Shown here one piece after another: positions 49,302-61,905 of a stretch of 64,000 bases of DNA. This stretch comes from Epiperipatus broadwayi. Its lineage: Eukaryota; Onychophora; Udeonychophora; Euonychophora; Peripatidae. Position 1 is the stretch's first letter. Each line of letters opens with the position of its first letter. The position numbers were made by a program, and so were the translations under genes. The DNA lies in contig JAQFVV010012512.1 of NCBI GenBank assembly GCA_028023455.1, positions 1,838,413-1,902,412 of the forward strand. Reading direction: 5' to 3'. A model generated the notes under the pieces. That model was not told where the DNA came from, searched no databases, and was given only the letters and a program-made list of their open reading frames with translations.

Positions 49302-50042
49302 TATTGCTAATTCCACTCTTTATTTTATATTTGCAACATTTTATTTTTTACAATTAAACCTTTATTCTATATAATATATTGACAATCTTTACATTATTTA
49401 TTGCAAATATAAGCTTATAAATAAACGATATTTTAAAAGATAATATATAAATTTTGCAAAGTGGAAACTAAAGTTCCAAACTGAACATAGAATGATAACA
49501 ATAGGTCTTTTTATATTAGATCATAACTTTCATTTATTCATAATTATTGAATGAAATATTTCTTATTTGAATTCCATTATACAAATGGAAATACATTTTA
49601 GTTGAGATATCATAAAAAATGAAAATATATTTTAAAATTTTAAATTAAAATTATTATTATTAAAATTTCACAACATTTATTTACTGGCATTTGTGAAAGC
49701 ATTTCTTTTTAGAAAATAATAATTTCCACTTTATTATAACTACAGCTTTAATGAGTTGTTCTCTTGAAAACAAATATTTTCAAATAAAATCTAATATAAT
49801 TATGATTTTTTCGATTTATAATAAGTATTTTGCAATTATGTTGCATAAATAAATTTACATATATAAATAAATTATTAAAAATTGCAGGGTTTTTTTTTTC
49901 AAAATAGTAAAGCAAAAAAGAATATTCTCAAAAGCTGGAGAATAAACAATCTACCAATCAGTAGTATAGTTGGCTTCTTTGTATTATGATACTGCACATA
50001 AAGATGTGGTCAGCTGTTTTTTGGGTACTGATTTATAATACA
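49302..50042. other. AT-rich non-coding stretch
   Basis: Nothing recognisable. Confidence 0.45.
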
Positions 50043-50092
50043 CTCACAACCATTTTGAATTTTAAGGACTTCCCAAAACCACCATTGACTTT
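50043..50092 (+). repeat. half copy of the 51.9-kb hairpin
   Basis: ACAACCATTTTGAATTTTAA followed by GGACTTCCCAAAACCACCAT matches the left arm of 51,851-51,998 in order and orientation. It has no inverted partner nearby. Confidence 0.5.
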
Positions 50093-50259
50093 CAAGCAAT
50101 AAAAGACAAATAATAATCCACATGTGGTCACAATATGATCATTCATTTCAAAATCACAATTTACATCAATAAATAAAAACTTAAAGTGCAAATTTTATAC
50201 AACTATGCTTGATCAAATCATGTGACTAAAATATATAAAATGTCAAAAATGGGAGGAAT

Positions 50260-51240
50260 GAAAATAAATTTCAAAATACTAGAATCTTATAACTTCTAAA
50301 ATATGAATTTAAAATACTTAACAGAAAAGTAAAAGAAAAAAATAATGGACACATAATTAAAAAACTACATGTCCAATAACCTTAAAATTGATCGAACCAA
50401 GCTTATAATTTCAAAATACTAAAAACTTATAATTTCTAAAATACAAATTGTTTTCAAATATAAGTCTATAACCACATGTTGAAATAATATAAATGTAGAA
50501 TAAATGTAGAAACAACAGCTGAAGCCTCTTAATTCTACAATTAATAATAAATCACATTTTATCTTAACATTAGTTAAAATAATAATTATCTAAAGTAAAG
50601 AATATTAATGTTACAATTAATACAAAAGTAATAAATCACATTTTTATTTTACCAAAGTGAGTATTATTGGGTGCTTCATTTCTCTCATGTTATAAAGACT
50701 TCGTATGATCAGTGTAGATCTGATATCCACATCAGGAAATCAAATATGAACAACACTATTTTTCTTATCTTCATATTGTTTTTAAACTACATGGACTAAA
50801 GGAAGCATGCAACATCAGTTTCTTAATGGTAAGAAAAAATCCAATTAATTGTGAGATTAATATGCTTTATTTTAAATGGTTATGGGCATATTCTGTAATA
50901 CAGTTTATATTTTTGAAATTATAAGCTTGGTATAATCAATTTTATGTTATTTCAATATGTGCATACTATCATGTATTTTAATACTTATAAGCTTTTAGTT
51001 TTTTGAAATTATAAGCTTGGTATAATTAATATTATGTTATTTCAACATGTGTCATCATTATTGTAATAAAATTTGTATTTTAGAAAGTTATAAGCTTTTA
51101 TTATTTCGACTGTGCTCCCACAATTTTGTGTAATAAAATTCATATTTTAGAAGTTATGATCTTGATATGATCAATTTTATGTTATTTCAACATATGGTTA
51201 TAGTCATATTTTGTAATATAATTTGTATTTAGTAGTTAAA
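50260..51240. repeat. inverted clusters of a ~90-130-bp tandem unit
   Basis: At 50,911, 51,001 and about 51,145, plus-strand units contain TTTTGAAATTATAAGCTTGG or a variant, TATAATCAATTTTATG and TTATTTCAACATGTG. At 50,260-50,520 the same units occur inverted (AAGCTTATAATTTCAAAATA, CACATGTTGAAATAAT). Further single pieces lie at 51,680 and 51,805. Confidence 0.65.
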
Positions 51241-51245
51241 CCACT

Positions 51246-51680
51246 AAACATCATATGATCACCATTTAGTGTTTAATACCAATCCTGCCTTATTGGATAA
51301 TGGTAGCCATGGTTATTAAAAAACCAAAAACTCCAAAATGTACAGGTACTGAACTGAGTTCAGACCTATATGACTATATAAGCTAATGATCTTGGACTGA
51401 AAATATTATTGAGTTTTCAATTTTATTCTCATAATTTTGTAGTTAAGTAGAAACAAAAGGTGGCTGCTGGAAGGTTGCATTAGATCCTAAGATCTAGGTG
51501 CAGTGCTCTCAGATGCAAGTCTCCTCACTGACAAAAACCACAAGCTAAAAACTGGTCTGGGGATATTGGATGAATAGGCACTACATAGGGATTTTATGCA
51601 CAAGTCTTCTGGCATCCATTAATTACTCTGGTTTGCACTGAGTGGCACTACTGTATGGAAAGTTTTTCCTGTTTATTTAG
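51246..51680 (-). repeat. family P copy, one arm
   Basis: Contains TTAATACCAATCCTGCCTTA, GGTTATTAAAAAACC, TGAACTGAGTTCAGACCTAT, ATCTAGGTGCAGTGCTCTCA, GGGATATTGGATGAATAGGC, AGGGATTTTATGCACAAG and CACTACTGTATGGA, colinear with the right half (15,450-15,830) of the 14.7-kb composite. The other arm is missing. Confidence 0.7.
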
Positions 51681-51850
51681 GTATTTATAAGCCTTTAGTA
51701 TTTTGAAATATCAGGTCTGCATTTTTTGAATGATACTTTGTACTATTAAAAATATTCTTCACCCTCCCCTCATACTTTGGTGCTTTGCACTATAATTATT
51801 GTAATAGCATTCATATTTTAGAAGTTATAAGCTTTTAGTATTTAGATTGT

Positions 51851-51998
51851 GCTCACTGCCATTTTGAATTCTAAGAACCACCCAGACCATCTGCTGTCAC
51901 ATCCAAGTGACTCAATGTGGATTATTCAATGTCATTTATCACTTGGATGTGTCAGCAGTGATTTTGGGTGGTCCTTAGAATTCAAAATGGTGGTAAGC
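51851..51998. repeat. near-perfect ~60-bp-arm hairpin
   Basis: CTGCCATTTTGAATTCTAAG, AACCACCCAGA and CACATCCAAGTGA (left) are inverted as TCACTTGGATGTG, TTTGGGTGGTCC and CTTAGAATTCAAAATGG (right), with a loop of about 30 nt. The few mismatches imply a recent or actively homogenised foldback element. Confidence 0.8.
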
Positions 51999-51999
51999 A

Positions 52000-53495
52000 G
52001 ATTTTAAATCAGCACTGAGTTTTGCATTTGGAAATTTGCATGATATTTATATAATACCTGTGGAATAGTGTTATCCTCAAATTTTTTTTCTAAACTAATA
52101 ATTTATTACAATTTCTATCCAAAAATGCAAATTAGCAATTAATATTAAGGTTAACAGCCATATAGTGAAGAAAAGCTGAAGCAATTGAATTGCCATCACA
52201 AAATCTTTAAATGACAGATTCAGTCATTACAGAAAGGTAAATTGTTAAGTTTTTATTGCATTTATATATAAAAAAAATATTCATTTACAAAAATTTAAAA
52301 CAATAAATAATTGGAATATTTTGGTATTAGTGGATACACATAATATATCTTCTATTCATGGCCATTTATAATTTATATGTGTAAACTGTAATTTAAACAG
52401 TATTACTACATTGATTTTGTTTATTTTCAATGTAATAAAATAATTAACATCTATGGGATATTTATATATAAGTCAGAGTCACATATAGTGTACCGGTCAA
52501 AACATGTTTATCCATCTAACATGAGCTGGAACTCACAAAATGAACTTCAAACCCAGTCCAGCCCAAGATTTAGGTCAGGGACTAACCTGAATTTGAACCC
52601 ACTCTCTAAGCCCCAGATCAAACACCTAATGGATAACATAACAATGGCAGCACACGAGAATTAATTTTAAATCCGGCCGACTAGGAGAGCGGAGAAGACA
52701 ATGAGACATCTATTACTATGACTAAACTAAAATATATATAAGCATGGCTGTAATATGTGGAAGTGGAGAAAAGAAGGAATTCGAACTACTCAAATAAGTT
52801 AGACAATAAAATATATTTTAATATACTGACAAATTATTATACATTTATAAATTAAGTACATTAGTATGTGTGTGAATGAGCAAGCAGTAGATAATTACAT
52901 AGTGTCATTCATGCTATTATTTCTCATATGCTCTTTATTAGCTAAATAATATATTACAAATAAACACACATCTTTGGTGGGTCCAATATTAAGATGCCAA
53001 TCGAATATTAGAAAGAATTACATAATACTGCCATTAACGCTTTGATTTACGGTTCAGAAACATGGTGACTAACATATATTTTTCTAGGAGCATTCCAAAA
53101 TTCATTATACATATGATATAAACTATTTTCACACCATTGAGGTCGTGAAAATAAACAAAATACATTTGAAAACATTTGATTATATTTGAATCTCTGACAA
53201 AATATTGAATGAAAAATTATTTTAAGAATAGTAAGACGAACGCTTTATTTTTCCCAAGGCATATACTCTCAAATAGATATATAAGCTTACGATGGTGGGA
53301 CTGTATAAGACTGAAATAAATTTAATTAATAAAATAGAAGTAATTGGCATTTATATATATATATTAAGCAGAGTGCAATTTTAATATTAGAGCATTAAAA
53401 CTGGGTCATGAAGCAAAAGAAATAAATATACGAAGAAGCTTGCGGTACTGACATTATAACCAAGAAATAACAGGAAAAGTTGTGCTTCTGGATGA
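52000..53495. other. AT-rich, mostly featureless; one less AT-rich patch
   Basis: 52,490-52,690 is less AT-rich and, on the minus strand, contains GGGTTCAAATTCAGG, like a tRNA B-box. No A-box is convincing, so I do not call a SINE. No gene recognised. Confidence 0.4.
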
Positions 53496-53500
53496 AAGAT

Positions 53501-53690
53501 GAAGTGGATGGGCATAGCATGTGCCAGACTTAGGGATCACCGCCAGAGGCCTTTTTATACGAAGAAATGGATGGGCATAGCGTGTGCCAGACTTAGGGAT
53601 CACTGCCAGGAGCCTTTTTATACGAAGAAGTGATATGCGTAGCATGTGCCAAATTTACGGGATCACTGCCAGAGGCATTTTATATGGAAT
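53501..53690 (+). repeat. ~62-bp minisatellite, three copies
   Basis: Units at 53,501, 53,561 and 53,624 share GGATGGGCATAGC (GATATGCGTAGC in the third), ATGTGCCAGACTTAGGGATC, ACTGCCAGAGGC and TTTTTATACGAAGAA. They are less AT-rich than their surroundings. A 63-codon minus-strand frame across them merely repeats the unit. Confidence 0.85.
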
Positions 53691-53699
53691 AAATAATGA

Positions 53700-55655
53700 G
53701 AAATCTATGGGTTCAAACTTGTCGCAACCTCCAGATTAAGACTAGAAGCACGTAATATTTTTATATACGAAGATAGGCTAAATGTCAGTAATGCAGTAGT
53801 GACAACATGTCCCTAACGACATTGAATAAATTTTACTGCTTTAAAATAAGAGACCCTTGTTTGAGTACTATAATTTAGACAAATAATATGCTATGCAGTA
53901 TAATATATATAGAGAGATTTACATTTCATTTACTTAAAATATACTTGAAGATTTTATTTAGCAAAAGTAACATTAAGATTTAGATTTCAAATTAATAAAC
54001 TATACATTAAGATTTGATTAAGTAAAAGAGACATTAAGATTCACCCCTTTCCCTTTTCCTACTATTTAAAATAATTCAATCCCACCTTCGTGGATTTTAC
54101 AATAACTGGAATACATAGCATATATTTTAAGAGTATAAGAAAGAAAATAACTAGCAGTTATATATATATGTAAAACAATTAAGTCACCCTTATTTTAGAA
54201 TTAGATAAATAATATTTTATAAGATTTCAAAGCATTAATTAGCTTGAGTTCTGGATTTACCCCGGGTAGAAAATCCAGAGTTAAACAAATATATTTTTAT
54301 AATAAACCAACATAAAATGTTGATTTGAAAAAAAAAAACTGGTGAACATATATCATATAATATATTGAGGGAATGTTAAAAACCTTAATTAATGGAGATT
54401 TAATTGAAAAACAAAAGAAAAACAAAAGGGATTTTAGAAATTAAGTTCGCCAGGTTGCTGGAAATTAGCATCTTAATAAGCAAGCAGATATATAAATCAA
54501 ATAATAAATACATGTAAATAAATGGCCGCACCAAAGTTAAGGAAAGTTAAGAGCATATAAGGGAGAATTAAATTTATAGGAATTACTTAAGAGCAAATTA
54601 CATATTAAAACAAAAACAAAGTTAAATAATACATTAGAAGAAATCTTGATAGATTATTTAGGCTAAATTTAGTTTGAGGTGATGGCTCAAAAAGTTACCT
54701 GGCAATTTTAAGAGTCCAATTAAAAAGATTGCATGTGCACGGCAATTGAAATGAAAGTTCTTAAATAACTGCAAGCTTCTATTAGCATTAAAGTTCTTAG
54801 GTCAGGCTTTTACTTCCTCTTGGGCAGCAGAATGAGATGGCCACTGAAGATGATGACCCAAGGGCCGAGAAAGAAGGTGGATTTACTGCTACATCATTTT
54901 AAGTTTCAAGCGATGTATAATATGTTTACAATAAGTTCTCTCAAAAGTAGCTAATCCCATCTGTAACTCAAAATTCAGTCATTTTATACCTTTTCTTTAT
55001 CAGTTGTTTTTGAAGATGCAACAGTAAGATAACGTCCAAAAATAAATTCAAATCTATTTCCAGATTAGAAATAGATTTGACAACATGTTTTTAGCAAAAG
55101 TGTCTCTAATCATAATCCCATTTTAAGTAAAACTTTAATTAAAAAAATACCTACCCCAGACTAAAACAATTGTGCTTCCAACCCCTTTAATTATTTTTAG
55201 ACAAGTACTGTAGCATCTTCCATATTGGATTTTACAATAGTTTAATAATAAAAAAACAAGCAATTTAAAAAGAAAAAGCTAAGAATGATGCATGATAAAA
55301 TATTTAAAAATCAATATTTTGTTAGTAAATTTTGCTCCTATATATATATATATATTTGAGTCGCACCTATGATACTTTAATAAAAAAGAACTAATAATTT
55401 ATAAAAAAGAATTAATAATAATTTTAAAACATGTTATTGAAACATTAAATTTTATAATTTAGGCACGCATTTCAAATATATACATGAAATATATATATAC
55501 AACAAAAGGACCGGGATGGGAAATAGGGATTTAAACATGGGTTAGTAGGTGGAAAGATGAAGCTTAATCTTAAGCTAAGATTGACTGCTTCAATAGTAAC
55601 CCATTTGTTTTATCAGGTATTATTTATGTTAGATTGCTTCACTTTCATTTATTAT
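53700..55655. other. AT-rich non-coding stretch
   Basis: No gene. Small hairpins near 54,252-54,283 (CTGGATTT / AAATCCAG) and 55,048-55,081 (TCAAATCTATTT / AAATAGATTTGA). Confidence 0.45.
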
Positions 55656-58610
55656 TATTAAAATAAGTAAATAATTCAGATTATATGCAAGTGAACACAA
55701 AATAACTGAAGCTTTCAATGAGTTTCATCATGTTTTCAACCCAATCACTTTCCATCCTCAGCCAAAAAGTCAGCCCAAACTCTAAGACCATAGATATATT
55801 AGATACATACACTTTGTCAAGCAATTCATATTGCACATGTGACATTTCAACTTCATCTACCCATTATTTCTAAAGAAATCCTAACCTTAATTTTTTTTAT
55901 ATATAATTTTTTTTTATTAATTCAATTCTATCACAGATTGCTGAAACATATGATCAAAGATATGTGAAAAGGATAAATGATCCCCACATTGCACATTTTG
56001 TGCTGAACTAGAACTCATCAGTTGGCCTAGATGACAATCTCTTACACATATCTTCATCATTTGTTCAATATATATCTAGACAACAAATTACTATAGTTTA
56101 ATTGGCAGGTTTCAAATTTTCTGCAGTATAACATTAATATAAACCACTGTAATGGAAATATATTAATAAGTGTAGTAATCATTTATCAACCTAGAAATTA
56201 TCACTAGCTCAAATAAGATTTTTCAAAAGTATTATTTAATGGATAATGTATCCGCAGAAGCATATAAATATCAACACCTGATTTCTTTGTCCATGTTGAC
56301 AGTGTTGATAAGTTTTCCATTTTTCACTCAAGGTAAGGGCAGTGTTACTCAATACCTTGTAGAGGGTAGTACAATCATTGTACTATATTCAGAGGATCAA
56401 TGCAGGGATTTAGTTTCAACAACCTCCAACTATGAAATGAAAATTCAGTTATAATACATATAAATAAGTAAATAAGTCAGATTATATGTAACTGAACTGG
56501 AAGTAACTGAAACTTCCAATGAATTATACCATGCCCTCAACCCAATCACAACCATCTATTAGCCCAGAAGTCAGACCAACTTCTTTAACTATAGATACAT
56601 TAGAAACGTACTCTCTATCAAGCAATTCATATAGCACATGTGACATTTCAATTTCATATACCCATTATTTTTAGAAAAACCCTAATCTTAATTTTTTTTA
56701 TATAATTTTTTTTTTATTAATTACAATTTTATCACATATTACCAAAACATATAATCAAAGATATGTGAATGAGATAAATGATTCTGAAAATGAGTATTTC
56801 ATGCTGAACCAGCACTCATCAGTTGGCCCAGATCACAACTTCTTACACAGATCTTCATCATTTGTTCAGTATATATCTAGATAGAAAATTGCTATAGTTT
56901 AAAGATTTCAAATGTTTTGGAGAACAACATTAATATAAGTCATTTTAATGGAAATAGATTAATAACTGTACTAATGGTTTATCATACCTAGACATTATCA
57001 CTAGCTCAAATAAGTTTTTTAAAGTCTTATTTAATGGATAATATATCTGCAGTGACAAAGCCCTTCTTTGATCCTCTGAATATAATACAATGATTGTACA
57101 TTCCTCTACAAGGTGTTAAAAGTGAATACTACCCCCATCTTTAGTGAAAAGTGTGAAACTTGTCAACACTGTCAACATGGGCAAAGAAATCAGGTGTTGA
57201 TACTTCTATGCCACTGCAGATGCATTATCCATTAAATAAGACTATAAATAATATTTAAGTTAGTGATAATGCCTAGGTTGATAAATCATTAATGCAGATA
57301 TGTATGTACTTGCATTAGAATAATTTATATTAATGTGTTGCAAAAAAGTTGAAATCTGTCAATTAATCTATAATAATTTGCTATCTAGATATATCCCATA
57401 TAATACTAAATAATCCTTGTACTTTAGTACTGTTACACAATGCTTTATTTACCACTCTCTTTTAGATATATACTGAATAAATGATGAAAATATGTGTAAG
57501 ATATTGTGATATGGATCAACTGATTTCTGTTTCAGCACAAAATGTGCTTTTGGGGGATCACTTATCTTTTTCACATGTTTTTGATCATATGTTTTGGTAA
57601 TCTCTTATAAAATCGTAATTAATAAAAAAAATCCTGCACTAAAAAATTAAGGTTAGGTTTTCTCTAAAAATAATGTGTAAATGAAATTGAAATGTCACAT
57701 GTGCTATATGAATTGTTTAACAAAGTATATGTTTCTAATATATTTATGATCTGAGAGATTGGTCTGATTTCTGGGCTGTTGGATGGTTGTGATTGGATTG
57801 CAAGCATGATATAACTCACTGAAGGCTTCAGTTATTTCCTGTTTAGTCACATATAATCTGAGTTATTTACTTATTTACATATATTATAATTAAATTTTCA
57901 TTTCATATTTAGAAGCTGTTAAAACTAAAGCTCTGCGTTGATCCTCTGAATATAGTACAATGATTGTACACCCCTCTACAAGGTGTTAAAAGTAGATACT
58001 ATTCTCACCTTGTATGAAAAGTGTGAAACTTATCAACATTGTCAACATGCTCAAAGAAATCAGGTGTTGATACCTCTATGCCACTGCAGGTAACTTAGCC
58101 ATTAAATAAGCATTAAAAAGCTTATTTCAGTTAGGGATAATGTCTATGTTGATAAATTTTTAGTACAGATATTAATATATTTCCATTAGAATGGTATATA
58201 TTAATGTTGTACTGCAGAAAATTTGAAAGCTGGCAAAATAAACTATGGTAATTTTCTATCTAGATATATACTGAACAAATGATGAAGATATTTGTAAGAG
58301 AGGGTGATTTGGACCAACTGATGAATGATAGTTTCACACAAAATTCACATCTTGGGGATTATATCCTTTTCACATGTCTTTGATCACATGCTTCAGTAAT
58401 CTGTGATAGAATAGTAACTAATAAAAGAAATTCTGGTTAGGGTTTCTCTAGAAATAAACTGTACATGAAGTTGAAATTTTACATAGCTATGTGCTTGACA
58501 AAGTATATGTTTTTAAAGTAGCTATGATCTGATAGGGTGGGCTGATGTCAGGGCTGACACATTGAAAGCTTCAGTTACTTCTTATTTAGTTATTTATTAA
58601 AATGAGGAGA
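55656..58610. repeat. giant palindrome of four diverged units (U U U' U')
   Basis: Forward units occupy about 55,656-56,445 and 56,450-57,055. Inverted units occupy about 57,056-57,895 and 57,930-58,610. Landmarks in each: ACTGAAGCTTTCAATGAG edge, CACATGTGACATTTCAA, AACCTTAATTTTTTTTA, the CTCATCAGTTGGCC core, ATATCTAGA, ATTATCACTAGCTCAAATAA, ATCAACACCTGATTTCTTTG and CAATCATTGTACTATATTCA, or their inverses. No protein is encoded; a 71-codon frame at 56,239 is inside the repeat. Confidence 0.75.
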
Positions 58611-58611
58611 G

Positions 58612-58815
58612 ATGTATAATAGGAGTAACAAGAAGATGTTGAGACCAAAATATATATGAGTGAGAGAACAAATGACTGCAATGTAGCAGAGTTGTATAGA
58701 TTGATAGAAGAATGTATAATACATATACAGTTGAAGTTTTAAATGGATCCCAATACATGGTAAAAAGATTTAGAAAAATACCAAATGTGAGATGGTTGGA
58801 TGAAATAAAGAAATT
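58612..58815 (+). mobile_element. RTE-type LINE 3' fragment, eroded
   Basis: Scattered frames give VREQ, then TVEVLNGSQYMVKRFRKIPN and VRWLDEIKKFV, the C-terminal signature of RTE polyproteins also seen at 27,860 and 61,700-61,800. A TG/TA microsatellite begins where the coding similarity stops. Confidence 0.65.
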
Positions 58816-58825
58816 TGTGTGTGTG

Positions 58826-58856
<31 letters not shown>

Positions 58857-58897
58857 TAATTAATATATATGTATATATATATATATTAATTAATCAG
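58816..58897 (+). repeat. GT/TA microsatellite
   Basis: GTGTGTGTATATATATATAT grading into two copies of an ATATATGTATATATATATAT-TATTAATTAAT block. Confidence 0.9.
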
Positions 58898-58899
58898 AA

Positions 58900-59368
58900 A
58901 ATTTCAATTACATAGTCCAATATGTATATTGAACCTATATTATATATATACATTAGAAAGGAGTTTGCTGTTAACTGAAAGGAGACCATTTGATTCCTCT
59001 TGGAGGCCTTAAAGGAACTGAGCAGGGAAAATTCCTAATGACTACTCCATACTTTTTTGTCATTGGAGGTGTTATTACTATGTGATTATTCATATAGTAT
59101 ACAAACATGGATGTGCTGCTCACCAACACACATTAACCAATATGGTATGTTTATTGACCTTTACCTCTGAGTTTAAGATCAAAAAATATGATGATCTTTC
59201 TTCTCAGTTGTCTAATAAGGCAGAATGAATGTGTGTGTGAATGATTTTTTTTCTAATAGATATAAGATAGAGAGGGCTAAGAATCCCCAAATTATGAATC
59301 CAGGCTGCCATTTGATGATGATGTTTTTACATACTTAGAATGGCAAATCATTTTAAAGTGAAGAAAGA
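58900..59368. other. non-coding flank of the RTE copy
   Basis: No recognisable coding signature; it may include the 5' leader of the RTE element that follows. A less AT-rich patch at 58,970-59,060 is unassigned. Confidence 0.35.
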
Positions 59369-61905
59369 TTGGAAGAATTGGAAAAAGAACTGTCTCATAT
59401 TAAATGGAATATTATAGGACATTGTGAAGTTAGAATAAAAGATGAAGAGACAACTGATTTAAAAAGTGGATATGTACTCTATTATAAGGGCAGAAGTATT
59501 GGAAGTATAAGTGGAGTAGGATTCATTATAAATAAAAAAGTGAAAGAACAACATTGTGGAGATTGAGGGGGATTGGACAGAGTGGCAAGATTAGTTATTC
59601 AACTTAATAACAGACACAAAATGCAAATAATTGAGATTTACCAAATGCAGATAATTCAGATTGATGCCCTAACAAGTTTTCATTGTGATGAAGTAGTAGA
59701 AAATTTTTATATGGATGTACAAAAGGCTTTTGATCAAACTAAATAACATTTTAAAATTTTTATGGGAGACTGTAATGCTAGAATTGGTAAACAAATGAAA
59801 GATGAGAGTGTTGTAGATAAATTTGGTTGTGGTAATAGAAATGAGAAAGGAAATAGACTTGTAAAGTTTGCAAAAAAGAAAAATGTTATATTATGAATTC
59901 TTTTTTTGAGAAAAATGTTAAAAGAAAATGGACATGGAAGCATCCAAATGAAGGTACAACAGAATTTGATTTTATTTTGATTAAGAGAAAATACATATTT
60001 CAAGATTGTAATGTCCTTAATAAATTCAACACAGAAAGTGGTCATCGATTAATAAGATGTAAGATACATGTTAATGCAAAACTGGGGAGACAAAAATTAT
60101 TAAGAAAACAATATTTACGATTGATATTCCTAATCTTTAGAAAAACATTATAATGGATTTAAATTAGAACTTGCAAATTGTTTTCAAATATTAGTACATT
60201 TTAAACATGATTTCAATTTAAATGAAATTAACAGAAACATAACTGATACACTTTTAAAAACTGCAAGCAAGATACCTGGTAGAAAAAAGCAGCAATTGAT
60301 CAATAAAATTTATATTGATATTAGAGAATTTATGAGAAAAGAAGGAATTTGAAAACATATAAAAATGATGCATTAAGAAAAATTGAATATCTCGAATTTG
60401 GTAAAATGGCGCAAAAAGAGTTGATAATGATATAAGAAAGTATAATTGTGAAATGGCAATGAAAGCTGTGGAAGAGAGTAAAAGTCTCAAGAGTGTAAAA
60501 AAATGAAACTATTACTAAAATGAGAAATGACATCATGAAATGGGTAGAAGAGTTCTATCAAGAATTATATCGTACTAAAGAACAAGTACCTCATATATCT
60601 ATTATATCTTCTGAATTGCCCAGGATGAGACATGAAATTAAAGTTGTGAAGAAGGGCTCCAGGTAATGATAGAATTATAATCGATATATTAAAAGAAGCA
60701 AGTGATGAAATAGAAAACGTTTTGGCAAAAATACATACCAAACGTCTAAATGAGATGATTGGAACAAGACAGTATTAATATTAATATATAAAAAAGGTGA
60801 TAAACAAGATATGAGAAATTACAGACCTATCAGTGTTTTATCAGTATTATACAAAATTTTTACCAAGATAATTACAACTTGTCTACAGAGAACATTGGAT
60901 TTCAAAGGAACAAGCTGAATTTAATAGTAATTTTAGTACAGTATAGAAAGGACCAATAAATATCGATTGCTATTATGCTTTGGATTTGTAGATTATGAAA
61001 AGGCATTTTTCTATAAACATTTCTTCAGTAATGAAAACATGGGATCATCAAGATATAGATCCAAGATATTGTCATATTTTGAAGAAATTTTATAAAAATG
61101 CAACAGCAACAACTAGATTACATAATGATATTAGGAAAGTTAATATTGAAAAGAGTGTAAGAAAGGGTGATTCCATATCTCCAAAACTTTTTATTGCAGG
61201 GCTGTAAAAAGTATTTTGTGGATTAACATGGAAAAACTAAAGGAACAGAAATAAATGGAGATTATTTAAGTCATTTAGATTTTGCAGATGATGTAGTTGT
61301 TTTTTTAAAATAATGCTTCAGAGCTTCATCACACATTGCAAAAGTTTTCAAATGAAAGTAGGACTAAAATTATGATGAGTTAGAAAAAGTTAACAACTAC
61401 AAATATCTTGGTCAGATTATTATATTGGAGTACTTTTGGTACAAATAAGTTACCAATAACAAAGAATATGCTTATATGTTCTTATTTATGGAGCTGAGAC
61501 TTGGACACAATAAAAAAACAATACAGAGATTTCAGACTATTCAAAGGACTATGGAGAGATACATGCTAGGAATAATAATGAGATCAAAAACACAATGCTT
61601 GGGTAAGAGAACAAATAGGTATTACTGACATCTTGAAAAAATTAAAAGACTGAAGTGGAGTTGGGCTGGACATATTTCTAGAAGACATGATAATAAATAG
61701 ACAATTGATATCTTAAACTGGGTTCCAAGAAATTGTAAATGATCCAAAAAGAGATAACATGTGAGATGGATGGATGAAACAGGAAAGTGTGCAGGGGTGA
61801 TGTGGAGAAGAAAGGCTAGAGATCAGGGGAAATGGATTGAACTTGGAGAGACTTTCATACAGCAGTAGCTTAATGATGGTTGATAATAATGATGATATAT
61901 ACTTT
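59369..61905 (+). pseudogene. RTE-type LINE endonuclease/reverse transcriptase, badly eroded
   Basis: Endonuclease part: MEELEKELSHIKWNIIGHCE, LKSGYVLYYKG, GVGFIINKKVK, IFMGDCNARIGK (catalytic GDxNA box, about 59,760), RKWTWKHPNEG with TEFDFILIKRKY, and NTESGHRLIRCKIH (SxH box, about 60,030). Reverse transcriptase part: PGNDRI (about 60,660), KKVINKI..EI.DLS in another frame, KAFFYKH-like region near 61,000, then KSVRKGDSISPKLFIAGL (about 61,150), then FRFCR*CSCFF, a frame-broken FADD-V-VF (about 61,275). C-terminal part: VRWMDETGKCAGVMWRRKAR and IELGETFIQQ (about 61,755-61,870), ending in GATAATAATGATGAT. More than ten stops and frameshifts. One ORF is typical of the clade. Confidence 0.8.

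Noticed and set aside
52490-52690. Minus-strand SINE with GGTTCAAATTC box B
   Set aside because: No credible box A and no second copy seen.
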